This document shows, piece by piece, positions 7,700 to 16,237 of a stretch of DNA of 64,000 nucleotides. This DNA is from Acidimicrobiia bacterium. GTDB lineage: Bacteria > Actinomycetota > Acidimicrobiia > Acidimicrobiales > Bin134. The translations under genes and the position numbers were made by a program. The stretch's first letter is position 1; each line of letters begins with the position of its first letter. Location of the stretch: assembly GCA_022822905.1 (NCBI GenBank), contig JAJDYE010000009.1, positions 1-64,000 of the forward strand. The letters are read 5' to 3'. The notes beneath the pieces were generated by a model that did no database searches, had not been told where the DNA came from, and was given only the letters and a program-made list of their open reading frames with translations.

Positions 7700-8842
7700 A
7701 TGGATCCTGAGACCTTCCGCCGCGACTTGGGGGCATGGCTCGACGCCAACGCCGACGAGCTCACCCCGCCGTATGACGGCATCGCCTCGATGAATGAGCA
7801 AATGGCCCACTACTCCCTGGTAAAGCGGGCCCTCTACGATGCCAGATTCGGCCGCTATGGATGGCCGGAGTCGGTGGGTGGGCTCGGCGGCTCGCCGCTG
7901 CTGCGGGCCATCGTGGGCGAAGAGATCAACTTCCGGGGGCTGGCCGACCCCAACGCCTGGACAATGATCGAGGTACTGGCCCCCACGGTCATCGAACTCG
8001 CCTCGCCCGAGCTCTCCGCCCGCCTGGTGCCGCCGTTTTTGCGGGGCGACGAGATGTGGTGCCAGGGATTCTCCGAGCCCGACGCGGGCAGCGACTTGGC
8101 TTCGCTGTCGTGCCGGGCGGTCAAGACCGACGGCGGCTGGGTGGTCAGCGGCCAGAAGGTTTGGACCAGCTTCATTCAATACTCCCAGCGCTGCGTGCTG
8201 CTCACCCGCACCGGCGAGCCGGACAGTGCCCACCGGGGCATCACCGCCCTTTTGGTGGACGTGGACTCCCCCGGCATCACCTACAGCCCGATCGAGACCA
8301 TGCACGGTCGCCTCGACTTCGCCGAGGTCCACTACGACGAGGTGTTCGTGCCCGCCGATCGGCTCATCGGCGAGGAGAACGGGGGCTGGCAGGTGGCCAT
8401 GGACATCCTCCCCTACGAGCGGTCCACCACGTTCTGGCACCGGGGCGCCCTATTGCACCGGCGCTTCTCCGACCTGGTCGCCCAGCTATCGGATTCTGGC
8501 GACCTAAGCGAACTCACGGCCAAGACCGTCGGCGAAGTGTTCCTGTCTCTTGTGGCCTTCCGAAGCCGATCCCGAGACACCCAGTACCGATTGGCCAACG
8601 GCCAGCAACTCGGCGTGGAGACGTCAATCGACAAGATCCTCATCACGTCCGCCGAACAGCAGCTGTTTGAAGCGGTCCGCGACCTGCTTCCCGGCGTGGT
8701 GGAATTCGACGAGGATCCCGAGGCCACCATGTGGCGCACCCACTACCTCTATTCCAAGGCGGCATCCATCTATGGGGGCACCGCTGAAATCCAGCGCAAC
8801 ATCGTCGCCCGGCGATTGCTCGACTTGGGGCCAGAGTCATGA
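7700..8842 (+). CDS. Acyl-CoA dehydrogenase family protein
   Basis: About 380 aa. FAD enzyme of the acyl-CoA dehydrogenase fold, normally introducing an alpha-beta double bond into a CoA thioester. Visible signatures are the FAD/substrate loop CQGFSEPDAGSDLASLSCRA, GWVVSGQKVWTSF, and the C-terminal IYGGTAEIQRNIVARR, close to the family's helix that closes over the flavin. GTG at 7697 and ATG at 7700 are both possible starts; I use the ATG. It overlaps the next acyl-CoA dehydrogenase by 4 bases. Such adjacent, unequal ACAD pairs often form alpha2beta2 heteromers in steroid and side-chain catabolism of actinomycetes, so these two may work as one enzyme. Confidence 0.92.
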   Translation: MDPETFRRDLGAWLDANADELTPPYDGIASMNEQMAHYSLVKRALYDARFGRYGWPESVGGLGGSPLLRAIVGEEINFRGLADPNAWTMIEVLAPTVIELASPELSARLVPPFLRGDEMWCQGFSEPDAGSDLASLSCRAVKTDGGWVVSGQKVWTSFIQYSQRCVLLTRTGEPDSAHRGITALLVDVDSPGITYSPIETMHGRLDFAEVHYDEVFVPADRLIGEENGGWQVAMDILPYERSTTFWHRGALLHRRFSDLVAQLSDSGDLSELTAKTVGEVFLSLVAFRSRSRDTQYRLANGQQLGVETSIDKILITSAEQQLFEAVRDLLPGVVEFDEDPEATMWRTHYLYSKAASIYGGTAEIQRNIVARRLLDLGPES

Positions 8843-9840
8843 GCGAGTTCCTCGACGCCGAGGATGCTGCACTGCTGGGAGCCAGTCTCGCGGCCGCAAT
8901 GCTCGCCGCGCCCGGCCCGGACGAGGCCGACCAAGCGCTCAACGACATGGGCTGGCCCGACCTGCTCGCCGCCGCCCCCGACCATGGAGCGGCGATTGCG
9001 TTCACGGCTCTCGGCACAACCGGCTCGGCCGCCACCTTGCTCGACGACGTTGTGGCCCATGCGCTCGGCATCCCCATCTCCCCGTCGGTCTGCGTGCTAT
9101 TCGACGCTTCCCTTCACACCAACCCTGCCGCCCCACAACCTGGCGATCCCCGGAACCTGATAGAGGACAATCCCTATGTGCTCAACGGGCTGGTCTCGTC
9201 GCGGATAGACCGGGCGACCACAGTGCTGATTGCCGTGGACGAATTCCCGGGCACAGAGGTGGCTGCGGTCGAGGCAGGCTTGCTTCGGGAACCGGGGGCA
9301 ACAGGAATCGACCCCGACCGCGCCTATCGCCATCTTTCTGCCCAAGTCCCGGCCGACGCCGTTACACCGGTGGAGGCCGAGGGCAGCTGGGAGGCCGCCA
9401 TGACCGCGGCCCGGATTGCGCTGGCCTACCAGCTCATCGGCGGAGCCCGCTGGATGCTGGCCGAAGCCCGCCAGCACGCCATGGACCGGGTGCAGTTCGG
9501 CCGTCCGGTAGCGTCGTTCCAGGCCATCCGCCACAAGCTGGCCGAGTCGCTGGTGCTGATCGAGGCGGCGGAATCGCTGGCTGCGGAGTGCCTCCGCGAC
9601 CCCGACCCCATGAAGGCCGCGCTCGCGAAGTCGCTGGCCGGGAAGGCCGCCCTCACCACCGCGACCCACGCCCAACAGGTGCTGGCCGGGATCGGCTTCA
9701 CCGCCGAGCACCGGTTCCACCTGTGGCTCAAGCGAATGCTGGTGCTCGACACGCTGTTCGGCTCCGCCAGGTACCTCTCAACCGAGATCGGCCGCGATCT
9801 GCTCATTTACGGGACCGTGCCCCGTCTCATCCAGCTTTGA
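8839..9840 (+). CDS. Acyl-CoA dehydrogenase family protein, shorter partner
   Basis: 333 aa, starting in an ATGA overlap with the preceding ACAD gene. The C-terminal half is recognisable (ALAYQLIGGARWMLAEARQH, AMDRVQFGRPVASFQAIRHK, LAGIGFTAEHRFHLWLKR). The N-terminal half is divergent and short, and lacks the usual EPDAGSD loop. This is the pattern of the non-FAD-loop half of heteromeric ACADs such as FadE-type pairs of mycobacteria. Translational coupling to the larger subunit supports a complex. Whether it keeps a catalytic base by itself is uncertain. Confidence 0.88.
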   Translation: MSEFLDAEDAALLGASLAAAMLAAPGPDEADQALNDMGWPDLLAAAPDHGAAIAFTALGTTGSAATLLDDVVAHALGIPISPSVCVLFDASLHTNPAAPQPGDPRNLIEDNPYVLNGLVSSRIDRATTVLIAVDEFPGTEVAAVEAGLLREPGATGIDPDRAYRHLSAQVPADAVTPVEAEGSWEAAMTAARIALAYQLIGGARWMLAEARQHAMDRVQFGRPVASFQAIRHKLAESLVLIEAAESLAAECLRDPDPMKAALAKSLAGKAALTTATHAQQVLAGIGFTAEHRFHLWLKRMLVLDTLFGSARYLSTEIGRDLLIYGTVPRLIQL

Positions 9841-9856
9841 CCAACGAGGAGGACCC

Positions 9857-10876
9857 ATGGGTCGAGAAGACTACGCCCGATACGCCACGAGCTGGTCGGC
9901 GCCCGACTACTCCGTGGACGAGAACGGCAAGGTGGTCGGCGGCTATGAGCCCGAGGGCCCCAACAACTGGGGGCGCTGGGGCGACGACGACCAAATTGGC
10001 ACCCAAAATCTGATCGGCCCCCAGCAGCGAGTTCGGGCCGCCTCGCTAGTGCAGTCGGGCAAAGTGTTCTCGCTGGCCCTTCCAATCGACGCCAGCGGCC
10101 CCCGGTTCCATACTCGGCCGGCCCCGCTGCACTGGTTCATGATGGCCGGGTCCGATCAGGTGGTGGGCTCGCCTTACTCTGCCGCCGATCCCGACTTCCA
10201 GTGGAACGATGACATGTTCCAGATGCCCCTTCAGGGCTCAACCCAGTGGGACGGCTTCGGCCATGTGATCTATCGGGACACGATGTACAACGGCTATTGG
10301 GCTGGCAATGTCACCGCTTTCGGGGGCGCATCGGTGCTGGGCATCGAAAACCACCGGGAGAGCTTCGTGGGCCGGGCGGTGCTGTTTGACCTGCCCCGCT
10401 CCGAGGGCCGTGACCCGCTGGCCCCGGCCACGGTCATCGACTCGGCCATGCTGGATCGCTGTGTCGAACGCCAGGAAAGCTCAGTTGAAGCCGGGGACAT
10501 CGCTTTGGTCCGCACCGGACACCTCGCATTGTGGGACCCGGCGTTTACCCCCGAGCAGCAGATGGAGTATTTCAATGGGTCTCCGGGATTCGGAGTGGAT
10601 GCCCTCAACTGGTGTGACCGCAACGACATCTCCGCGGTGGCGGCCGACACCATCGGCGTAGAGGTGCTGGTGCCCGAAGACCCCGAGGACCGCAAACATC
10701 CCGTCCACTGCGGGGCGCTGGTGGACCGTGGATTGCCCCTGGGCGAGTTCTGGGTGCTGGACGCCCTCGCCGCCGACTGCGCCGCCGACGGCCGCTACGA
10801 GTTCATGCTGGTCGCTCCGCCGCTCAACATCCCCGGCGCGGTCGGATCACCCCTCAATCCGATCGCCATCAAGTAA
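9857..10876 (+). CDS. Cyclase-family metal hydrolase (PF04199-like)
   Basis: 339 aa; ATG preceded by an AGGAGG-like site. The family includes kynurenine formamidase, isatin hydrolase and polyketide cyclases, Mn/Zn hydrolases with an H-x-G-T-H-x-D-x3-H metal motif. Here the corresponding stretch reads GSTQWDGFGHVIY, so the first histidine is replaced by Gln while Asp and the last His remain, as in an actinobacterial subgroup. The start NNWGRWGDDDQIGTQNLIGP closely parallels the paralogue at 24095-25033. It ends the plus-strand operon. A hydrolytic ring-opening or closing step after oxidation is plausible; substrate unknown. Confidence 0.88.
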   Translation: MGREDYARYATSWSAPDYSVDENGKVVGGYEPEGPNNWGRWGDDDQIGTQNLIGPQQRVRAASLVQSGKVFSLALPIDASGPRFHTRPAPLHWFMMAGSDQVVGSPYSAADPDFQWNDDMFQMPLQGSTQWDGFGHVIYRDTMYNGYWAGNVTAFGGASVLGIENHRESFVGRAVLFDLPRSEGRDPLAPATVIDSAMLDRCVERQESSVEAGDIALVRTGHLALWDPAFTPEQQMEYFNGSPGFGVDALNWCDRNDISAVAADTIGVEVLVPEDPEDRKHPVHCGALVDRGLPLGEFWVLDALAADCAADGRYEFMLVAPPLNIPGAVGSPLNPIAIK

Positions 10877-10899
10877 GGGTCAACTGAACGTTTCGCCGC

Positions 10900-11874
10900 T
10901 CACTCCCCCGGGAACCGCAGGCCGATCTGGTCGCGGATCTGGTCCAGGGTGCCCATGATCGAGAGCGTCTCGGCGTGGGAGATCACCGGGCTCTCGAGCT
11001 CGCCGGCGGTCAAGCAGCGGTGGAACTCCTCCACTTGGAAGCGGAGACCATCGCCCTCCCAAGAGCCGTCGATTTCCTCTCGCTCGAACCCTTGCGTCAC
11101 CGTCAGCGATGCCGGGCAGTGCATGAACGCCGGGATCTCTATCGTCCCCTCGGTGCCGGCGATGCGGGCGGTGCAGCCCAGGTTGGTGGCGATGGCCGCC
11201 TTCACCACCGCCAACTCGCCCCCGGCGTGGCCGAGTACAGCGGCCACCTGCTCATCCACACCGGTCTCGCCGATTCGGCCTTGGGCCGCCACGCTGGTGG
11301 GGGCGCCCAGCACCAGGGAGGCGAACTGCACGGGATACACGCCGAGATCGAGAATCCCCCCGCCGCCCCGCTCGGGGTCGTAGAGCCGGTGGTCGGGGTC
11401 GAACGGCTGGTGGAAACCGAAGTCGGCCTCGACAAGTTGAGGCTGGCCGATGGCCTGCTCTCCCAGCAGATCGGCCAGCACCCGATACACGGGGAGAAAG
11501 CGGCTCCACATGGCTTCCATCAAGAGCAGGCCCCGCTCCCGGGCGGCATCGATCATCCGCTGGCTCTGGGCCTGGTTGAGCGCAAACGGCTTCTCGCACA
11601 GCACGGGCTTGCCCGCCTCCAAGAACAGCAGCGTGTCCTGTTCATGACGGGACTGGGGCGTGGCCACGTACACCGCATCCACGTCCGGGTCGGCGGCCAG
11701 ATCCTCGTAGCTGCCGTAAGCCGCGGGAGCCCCGTACTCAGCAGCGAAGTCCTTGGCCCGGTCGGCCGAGCGCGAGCCAATGGCGTAGATCTCGGCATCG
11801 TCCAGCAACTGAAGCCCGTTGGCAAACCCAACGGCGATGCCTCCTGGCCCGGCGATTCCCCATCGAATGGTCAT
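10900..11874 (-). CDS. Gfo/Idh/MocA-family NAD(P)-dependent dehydrogenase
   Basis: 324 aa. The N-terminal Rossmann fold starts WGIAGPGGIAVGFANGL, the CEKPFA motif carries the family's catalytic lysine, and GGGGILDLGVYPVQ marks the C-terminal alpha/beta domain. Family members oxidise or reduce sugars, inositols and related polyols, or trans-dihydrodiols. It is convergent with the cyclase gene and diverges from the GH2 glycosidase 79 bp away, so a shared promoter region and a sugar substrate released by that glycosidase are likely. Full length. Exact substrate is not predictable. Confidence 0.92.
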   Translation of the reverse strand: MTIRWGIAGPGGIAVGFANGLQLLDDAEIYAIGSRSADRAKDFAAEYGAPAAYGSYEDLAADPDVDAVYVATPQSRHEQDTLLFLEAGKPVLCEKPFALNQAQSQRMIDAARERGLLLMEAMWSRFLPVYRVLADLLGEQAIGQPQLVEADFGFHQPFDPDHRLYDPERGGGGILDLGVYPVQFASLVLGAPTSVAAQGRIGETGVDEQVAAVLGHAGGELAVVKAAIATNLGCTARIAGTEGTIEIPAFMHCPASLTVTQGFEREEIDGSWEGDGLRFQVEEFHRCLTAGELESPVISHAETLSIMGTLDQIRDQIGLRFPGE

Positions 11875-11953
11875 GGCCGGACGCTACTTCTGCCAGCGGC
11901 GGGCACGCTCTTTGGAGGGGCCTTCCCCTACTCTGTGCCGACTGGAGGTACCG

Positions 11954-14446
11954 ATGAGATCGTCGTTCAACGCGGGCTGGGCAGTGCGACCCAAACAGAA
12001 CCCGTTCTCGGAGCTGACGGGCGCAAAGAGCGCGCCCGAGCCGGTGATGCTGCCCCACGACGCGATGATCAGCACCGAACGCGACCCCTCCGCTTCCCAC
12101 GACATCGCCTATTTCCCCGGCGGGGTGTGGGAGTACTCCAAGCGGTTTGAGGCTCCGCCCGAGTGGCGCGATCGCCGGGTCGCCCTTCAGTTCGAGGGCG
12201 TGTACCGCGACGCCATGGTCTATGTGAACGACGACTTCGCGGCCTCCGAGCCCAATGGCTACGCCGAGTTCATCGTCGACCTCAACCCGTTCTTGCGCTA
12301 CGGCGAGGAGAACACCATCAAAGTGGATTGCCGGGCCGGCGAGGATTCCCGGTGGTATTCTGGGGCGGGCATCTACCGGCCCGTGCATCTGTGGGTGAAG
12401 AACCCAGTACACCTGGCCATCGACGGCGTGTGGATCACCACCCCGGAGATCGACGACCAAGGCGCGGTGGTAGAGGTGGCCGCCGAGGTGCAAAACGACA
12501 CCGCTCACACGGTGACGGTGCGAATGGCCTGCGATGTACGCGACCCGGCTGGCAAAGCGGTGGCCTCGGGGGATATCCCGGTGACCCTCCGTCCCCTTTC
12601 CACTGCGATCGGCCGGCAGCGGCTGGCGGTGGCCAACCCGGCCCGCTGGAGCGCCGACCAGCCCCACCGCTACTCCTGCACCACCACACTGTCCGAGAGC
12701 GATGATGAGTCTGCCGAGCTGGACCGCGACGTCACCGTATTCGGCATCCGGTCGCTGCAACTCGACCCCGACCACGGGCTGCGGATCAACGGCGAGACGG
12801 TGAAGCTGCGGGGCGCCTGCGTCCACCACGACAACGGTCCCATCGGCGCCGCCACCATCACCCGGGCCGAGGAGCGCCGAGTGGAACTGCTTAAGGCTGC
12901 CGGGTTCAACGCCCTGCGCAGCGCCCACAACCCGATGAGCCGGGCCATGCTCGATGCTTGCGACCGCCTCGGTGTGATCGTGATGGACGAGACCTGGGAC
13001 ATGTGGACCGAGAACAAGGTGAATCACGACTTCGCCCTGCGGTTTGAGGAGCGATGGCGCAGCGACGTCGCCACCCTGGTACGCAAAGACCGCAACCATC
13101 CCAGCGTGGTGCTCTACTCCACCGGCAACGAGATCCCCGATGTCGGCTCACCGCTCGGTGCGGCCCGAGCCCGCGACATCGCCGAGCACGTCCGCTCACT
13201 CGACCCCCACCGCTACGTCACCACCGGGGTACAGCCGATGCTGGCCGTTCGCGGGCTGATCGCCAAGATTCCCGAGATCCTCGGGTTTGTGGAATCACCG
13301 GACTCCTCCGCTGCGGACGAGCCGCCACCCACCGAAGAGGCCGAATCGCAAGGGGTGAACACTCAGATGGCCATGTGGGCCATGGTGAAGGACCAGGTCA
13401 TGCGGGATCCGATCATCGCAGAGGGCATCGAGGAGGTATCGGCCTCGCTTGACGTGGTCGGCTACAACTACGTCTCCAACCGCTATCTCTTGGATCACGA
13501 GCTGTATCCCAACCGGGTGATCGTCGGCTCCGAGACCAATGTGACCGACCTGGGCCGAGACTGGCCGGTCATCAGCGCCCATCCCCATCTGATCGGGGAC
13601 TTCACCTGGACCGGATGGGACTACCTGGGCGAAGTAGGCATCGGCCGAGTCGGCTACGACGACGAAGATCCGGTGGACCGGGGCGTTCCCGGCGTGGTCG
13701 CGCCGTTTCCCTGGCTCGTCGCCCACACCGGCGATATCCACATCACCGGCGTTCGCAGGCCGGCTTCCTACTACCGGGAGATCGTCTTCGGTCTTCGCCA
13801 AGAGCCCTTCATCGCAGTGCAGCGGCCGGAGAACGCCCACAAGCAGATCGCCTACTCCGGCCCGTGGTCGTGGAGCGATACCGTTGACAGCTGGTCGTGG
13901 GACGGATACGAGGAAACCACGGTGGACGTGGAGGTGTACTCGGCCGACGACGAGGTCGAGCTGGTGCTCAATGGCAAGACCCTCGGCCGCCAGACCGTCG
14001 ACGAATTCCGTGCCAAGTTCGCGGTCGCCTACGAACCGGGTGAATTGGTAGCCATCGCCTACACAGACGGTGAGGAATCGGCCCGAACCGCGCTGAGAAC
14101 CGCCTCCGGTCCGCTGCACCTTGAGGTTGAGGCCGACCGCACCGAACTCACCGATTGTGATACCGACTTGGCCTACGTCTCCGTATGCCTGACTGATGCC
14201 AACGGGGTCGTGAACCCGGTGGCGAACCGTCCGATAGAAGTGACCGTGGAGGGCTCCGGAGTAATTCAAGGCTTCGCCAGCGCCGACCACCAGTCCACCG
14301 AGCCTTTTGGATCGTCCACCTGCTCCACCTACGACGGTCAAGCCCTGGCCGTGATCCGCCCTACCGGCCCCGGAGTTGTCGAACTCACCTTCACCGCCGA
14401 CGGCCTCGACCCCGCGGCCTGCCGCCTCATCGTGAGCGAAGGCTGA
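11954..14446 (+). CDS. Glycoside hydrolase family 2 enzyme (beta-galactosidase-like)
   Basis: 830 aa from the ATG at 11954, chosen because GGAGGT lies at 11944-11949 and residues upstream overlap the divergent gene. Domain order: N-terminal jelly-roll sugar-binding domain (to about 165), Ig-like domain (to about 280), TIM barrel with the acid/base E393 in STGNEIPD and the probable nucleophile E527 in VGSETNVT, then a DUF4982-like domain and a C-terminal Ig-like domain (about 715-828, starting ADRTELTDCDTDLAYVSV) of the kind found in long GH2 beta-galactosidases. No signal peptide, so probably cytoplasmic. It is followed 4 bp later by a GMC oxidoreductase. Confidence 0.93.
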   Translation: MRSSFNAGWAVRPKQNPFSELTGAKSAPEPVMLPHDAMISTERDPSASHDIAYFPGGVWEYSKRFEAPPEWRDRRVALQFEGVYRDAMVYVNDDFAASEPNGYAEFIVDLNPFLRYGEENTIKVDCRAGEDSRWYSGAGIYRPVHLWVKNPVHLAIDGVWITTPEIDDQGAVVEVAAEVQNDTAHTVTVRMACDVRDPAGKAVASGDIPVTLRPLSTAIGRQRLAVANPARWSADQPHRYSCTTTLSESDDESAELDRDVTVFGIRSLQLDPDHGLRINGETVKLRGACVHHDNGPIGAATITRAEERRVELLKAAGFNALRSAHNPMSRAMLDACDRLGVIVMDETWDMWTENKVNHDFALRFEERWRSDVATLVRKDRNHPSVVLYSTGNEIPDVGSPLGAARARDIAEHVRSLDPHRYVTTGVQPMLAVRGLIAKIPEILGFVESPDSSAADEPPPTEEAESQGVNTQMAMWAMVKDQVMRDPIIAEGIEEVSASLDVVGYNYVSNRYLLDHELYPNRVIVGSETNVTDLGRDWPVISAHPHLIGDFTWTGWDYLGEVGIGRVGYDDEDPVDRGVPGVVAPFPWLVAHTGDIHITGVRRPASYYREIVFGLRQEPFIAVQRPENAHKQIAYSGPWSWSDTVDSWSWDGYEETTVDVEVYSADDEVELVLNGKTLGRQTVDEFRAKFAVAYEPGELVAIAYTDGEESARTALRTASGPLHLEVEADRTELTDCDTDLAYVSVCLTDANGVVNPVANRPIEVTVEGSGVIQGFASADHQSTEPFGSSTCSTYDGQALAVIRPTGPGVVELTFTADGLDPAACRLIVSEG

Positions 14447-14450
14447 TCTT

Positions 14451-16217
14451 ATGGACCAAGAGACGCTTCGCTGGCTGACCGTTCCCGACTCGGGGTGCTG
14501 GGATGAGTTGGGCTACCAGCGGTTCCCCCTCGGCGAGCCTGAACTGGTCGACACCGTGCCGCCGGTGATCGGTTGGGACGAGGTGCGAGATCACTACGAC
14601 GCGGTGGTGATCGGCAGCGGTGCCGGGGGCGGCGTGGCTGCCCATGTGCTGGCCGCGGCCGGATGCTCGGTGCTGGTGGTAGAGCGAGGCCGCCCCCTAA
14701 AATCCACAGAAATCGGCTGGGACCCGGTTCGCAATCACCGAACCGCTGTCTTCGGGTTCGGCGAGGGCGTAACGCCGGTCGGGAATCCCCGGGCCGTCAA
14801 AGACAAAGACGGCGAGCAGGCTCTCGATCCCCACGATTTCCGCTACCACAACAATGCCGTTCTGCTAGGAGGCGGTCCCCGGCTGTACGGCTGCCAAGGG
14901 TGGCGGTTTGCACCGGAAACGTTCCGCATGGCCAGCGAGTACGGCGTCCCCGTGGGGTCGGCCCTGGTCGACTGGCCGATCACCTATGACGATCTCGAGC
15001 CCTACTACGACCTGGTGGAGTGGGAGGTGGGCGTCGCCGGAGCGCCCGGCCATGTTGGCGACGGTCCCCGGTCCCGCGGCTACCCGCTTCCCCCGTTCCC
15101 GCCCGACCGAGGGGGCGAGATGCTGGGCGAGGCCGCAGCTCGCCTGGGCTGGGCCACTGCGCCCGTTCCGCTGCTGGTCAACTCCCGACCCTACGGGGGA
15201 CGTCCGGCATGCGCGGGTTGCAGCCAGTGCGTCGGCCACCCCTGCCCGGTGGACGCCAAGAACGGCGTCCACAACACCCTGCTCCCCCGAGCCACCGCGG
15301 CCGGTGCCCACATCCTGTGCGACACCCTGGCCGCCAGGATCGACGATGGCCGGGGCGAGGTAGAGCTGCGCTCAGAGAACGGCCAGCGTACGGTGCGGGC
15401 CGACCGGATCTTGTTGGCCGCCGGTGCAGTGGAGACCGCCCGGCTGCTGATGCTGAGCGGGCTGGGCAACGACTGGGTGGGCCGGTGCCTCCAGGGCCAT
15501 ACCTACGTGTTGGCCCACGGCCATGTGGACACCGACGAGCCGCTCAGCGACGGCGTCGGCCCTGGTCTGGCCATGGCCACCCGGGAGCACTGCCACCAAA
15601 ACGACGGCATCATCGGCGGCGGCATGATCGCCGACGAGTACGCGGTGTCACCAGTGCAGCACTGGGTGATGGGCTCGTGGTTCCGACCCGAGCACCAGCG
15701 GGCGGCCGAGGCCGCCGGTGAGATCGACGAGTTTGGGCGTCCGACGGGCGCCTCAGCCCGCCAGGCGCTGCGGGACACCTACCGCCGCACCATCATGATC
15801 ATGGGCCCGATCCAGGAAATCCCCACCCGCTCAGCCGGACTGGACTTGTCAGCCGAAGTCCGGGACCGGTGGGGCCTGCCCGTAGCCAGGTTCTTCGGCA
15901 TGCAGCACGAGGAGGATCTCCGCACCGCGGAGTTCTTGGGCGACCGGGCCAGAGAGTGGATCACCGCCACCGGGGCCCGCGACGTGACCGGCGGCTCAAT
16001 GGGATTCCAGATCCTGTCCGGCGGCCAGCACCAAGCCGGCACAGCCCGCATGTCGGACACTCCCGCGGGCGGGGCCGTCGACCCCAGCGGCAAAGTGTGG
16101 GGCTGCGAGCGGACCTACGTGGCCGACTCCTCCCTGCACGTCACCAACGGCGGCGTCAACCCCGTGCTGTCCATCATGGCCAACTCCTGGCGAGTAGCCG
16201 ACCTGCTCTCCCGCTGA
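14451..16217 (+). CDS. GMC-family FAD oxidoreductase
   Basis: 588 aa. FAD-dependent alcohol/sugar dehydrogenase of the glucose-methanol-choline family. The dinucleotide fold reads VVIGSGAGGGVAAHVLAAAG (about residues 52-71) followed by VLVVERG. A Cys-rich loop CAGCSQCVGHPC...DAKNG follows, as in bacterial GMC dehydrogenases, and the C-terminus GGVNPVLSIMANSWRVADLL has the family's catalytic-domain closure with an HVTNGG motif. It starts 4 bp after the GH2 gene, so the two are co-transcribed; it may oxidise the sugar that the glycosidase releases. No signal peptide is evident. Confidence 0.9.
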   Translation: MDQETLRWLTVPDSGCWDELGYQRFPLGEPELVDTVPPVIGWDEVRDHYDAVVIGSGAGGGVAAHVLAAAGCSVLVVERGRPLKSTEIGWDPVRNHRTAVFGFGEGVTPVGNPRAVKDKDGEQALDPHDFRYHNNAVLLGGGPRLYGCQGWRFAPETFRMASEYGVPVGSALVDWPITYDDLEPYYDLVEWEVGVAGAPGHVGDGPRSRGYPLPPFPPDRGGEMLGEAAARLGWATAPVPLLVNSRPYGGRPACAGCSQCVGHPCPVDAKNGVHNTLLPRATAAGAHILCDTLAARIDDGRGEVELRSENGQRTVRADRILLAAGAVETARLLMLSGLGNDWVGRCLQGHTYVLAHGHVDTDEPLSDGVGPGLAMATREHCHQNDGIIGGGMIADEYAVSPVQHWVMGSWFRPEHQRAAEAAGEIDEFGRPTGASARQALRDTYRRTIMIMGPIQEIPTRSAGLDLSAEVRDRWGLPVARFFGMQHEEDLRTAEFLGDRAREWITATGARDVTGGSMGFQILSGGQHQAGTARMSDTPAGGAVDPSGKVWGCERTYVADSSLHVTNGGVNPVLSIMANSWRVADLLSR

Positions 16218-16237
16218 GCAGAGCCTGAGCGCCCGAA

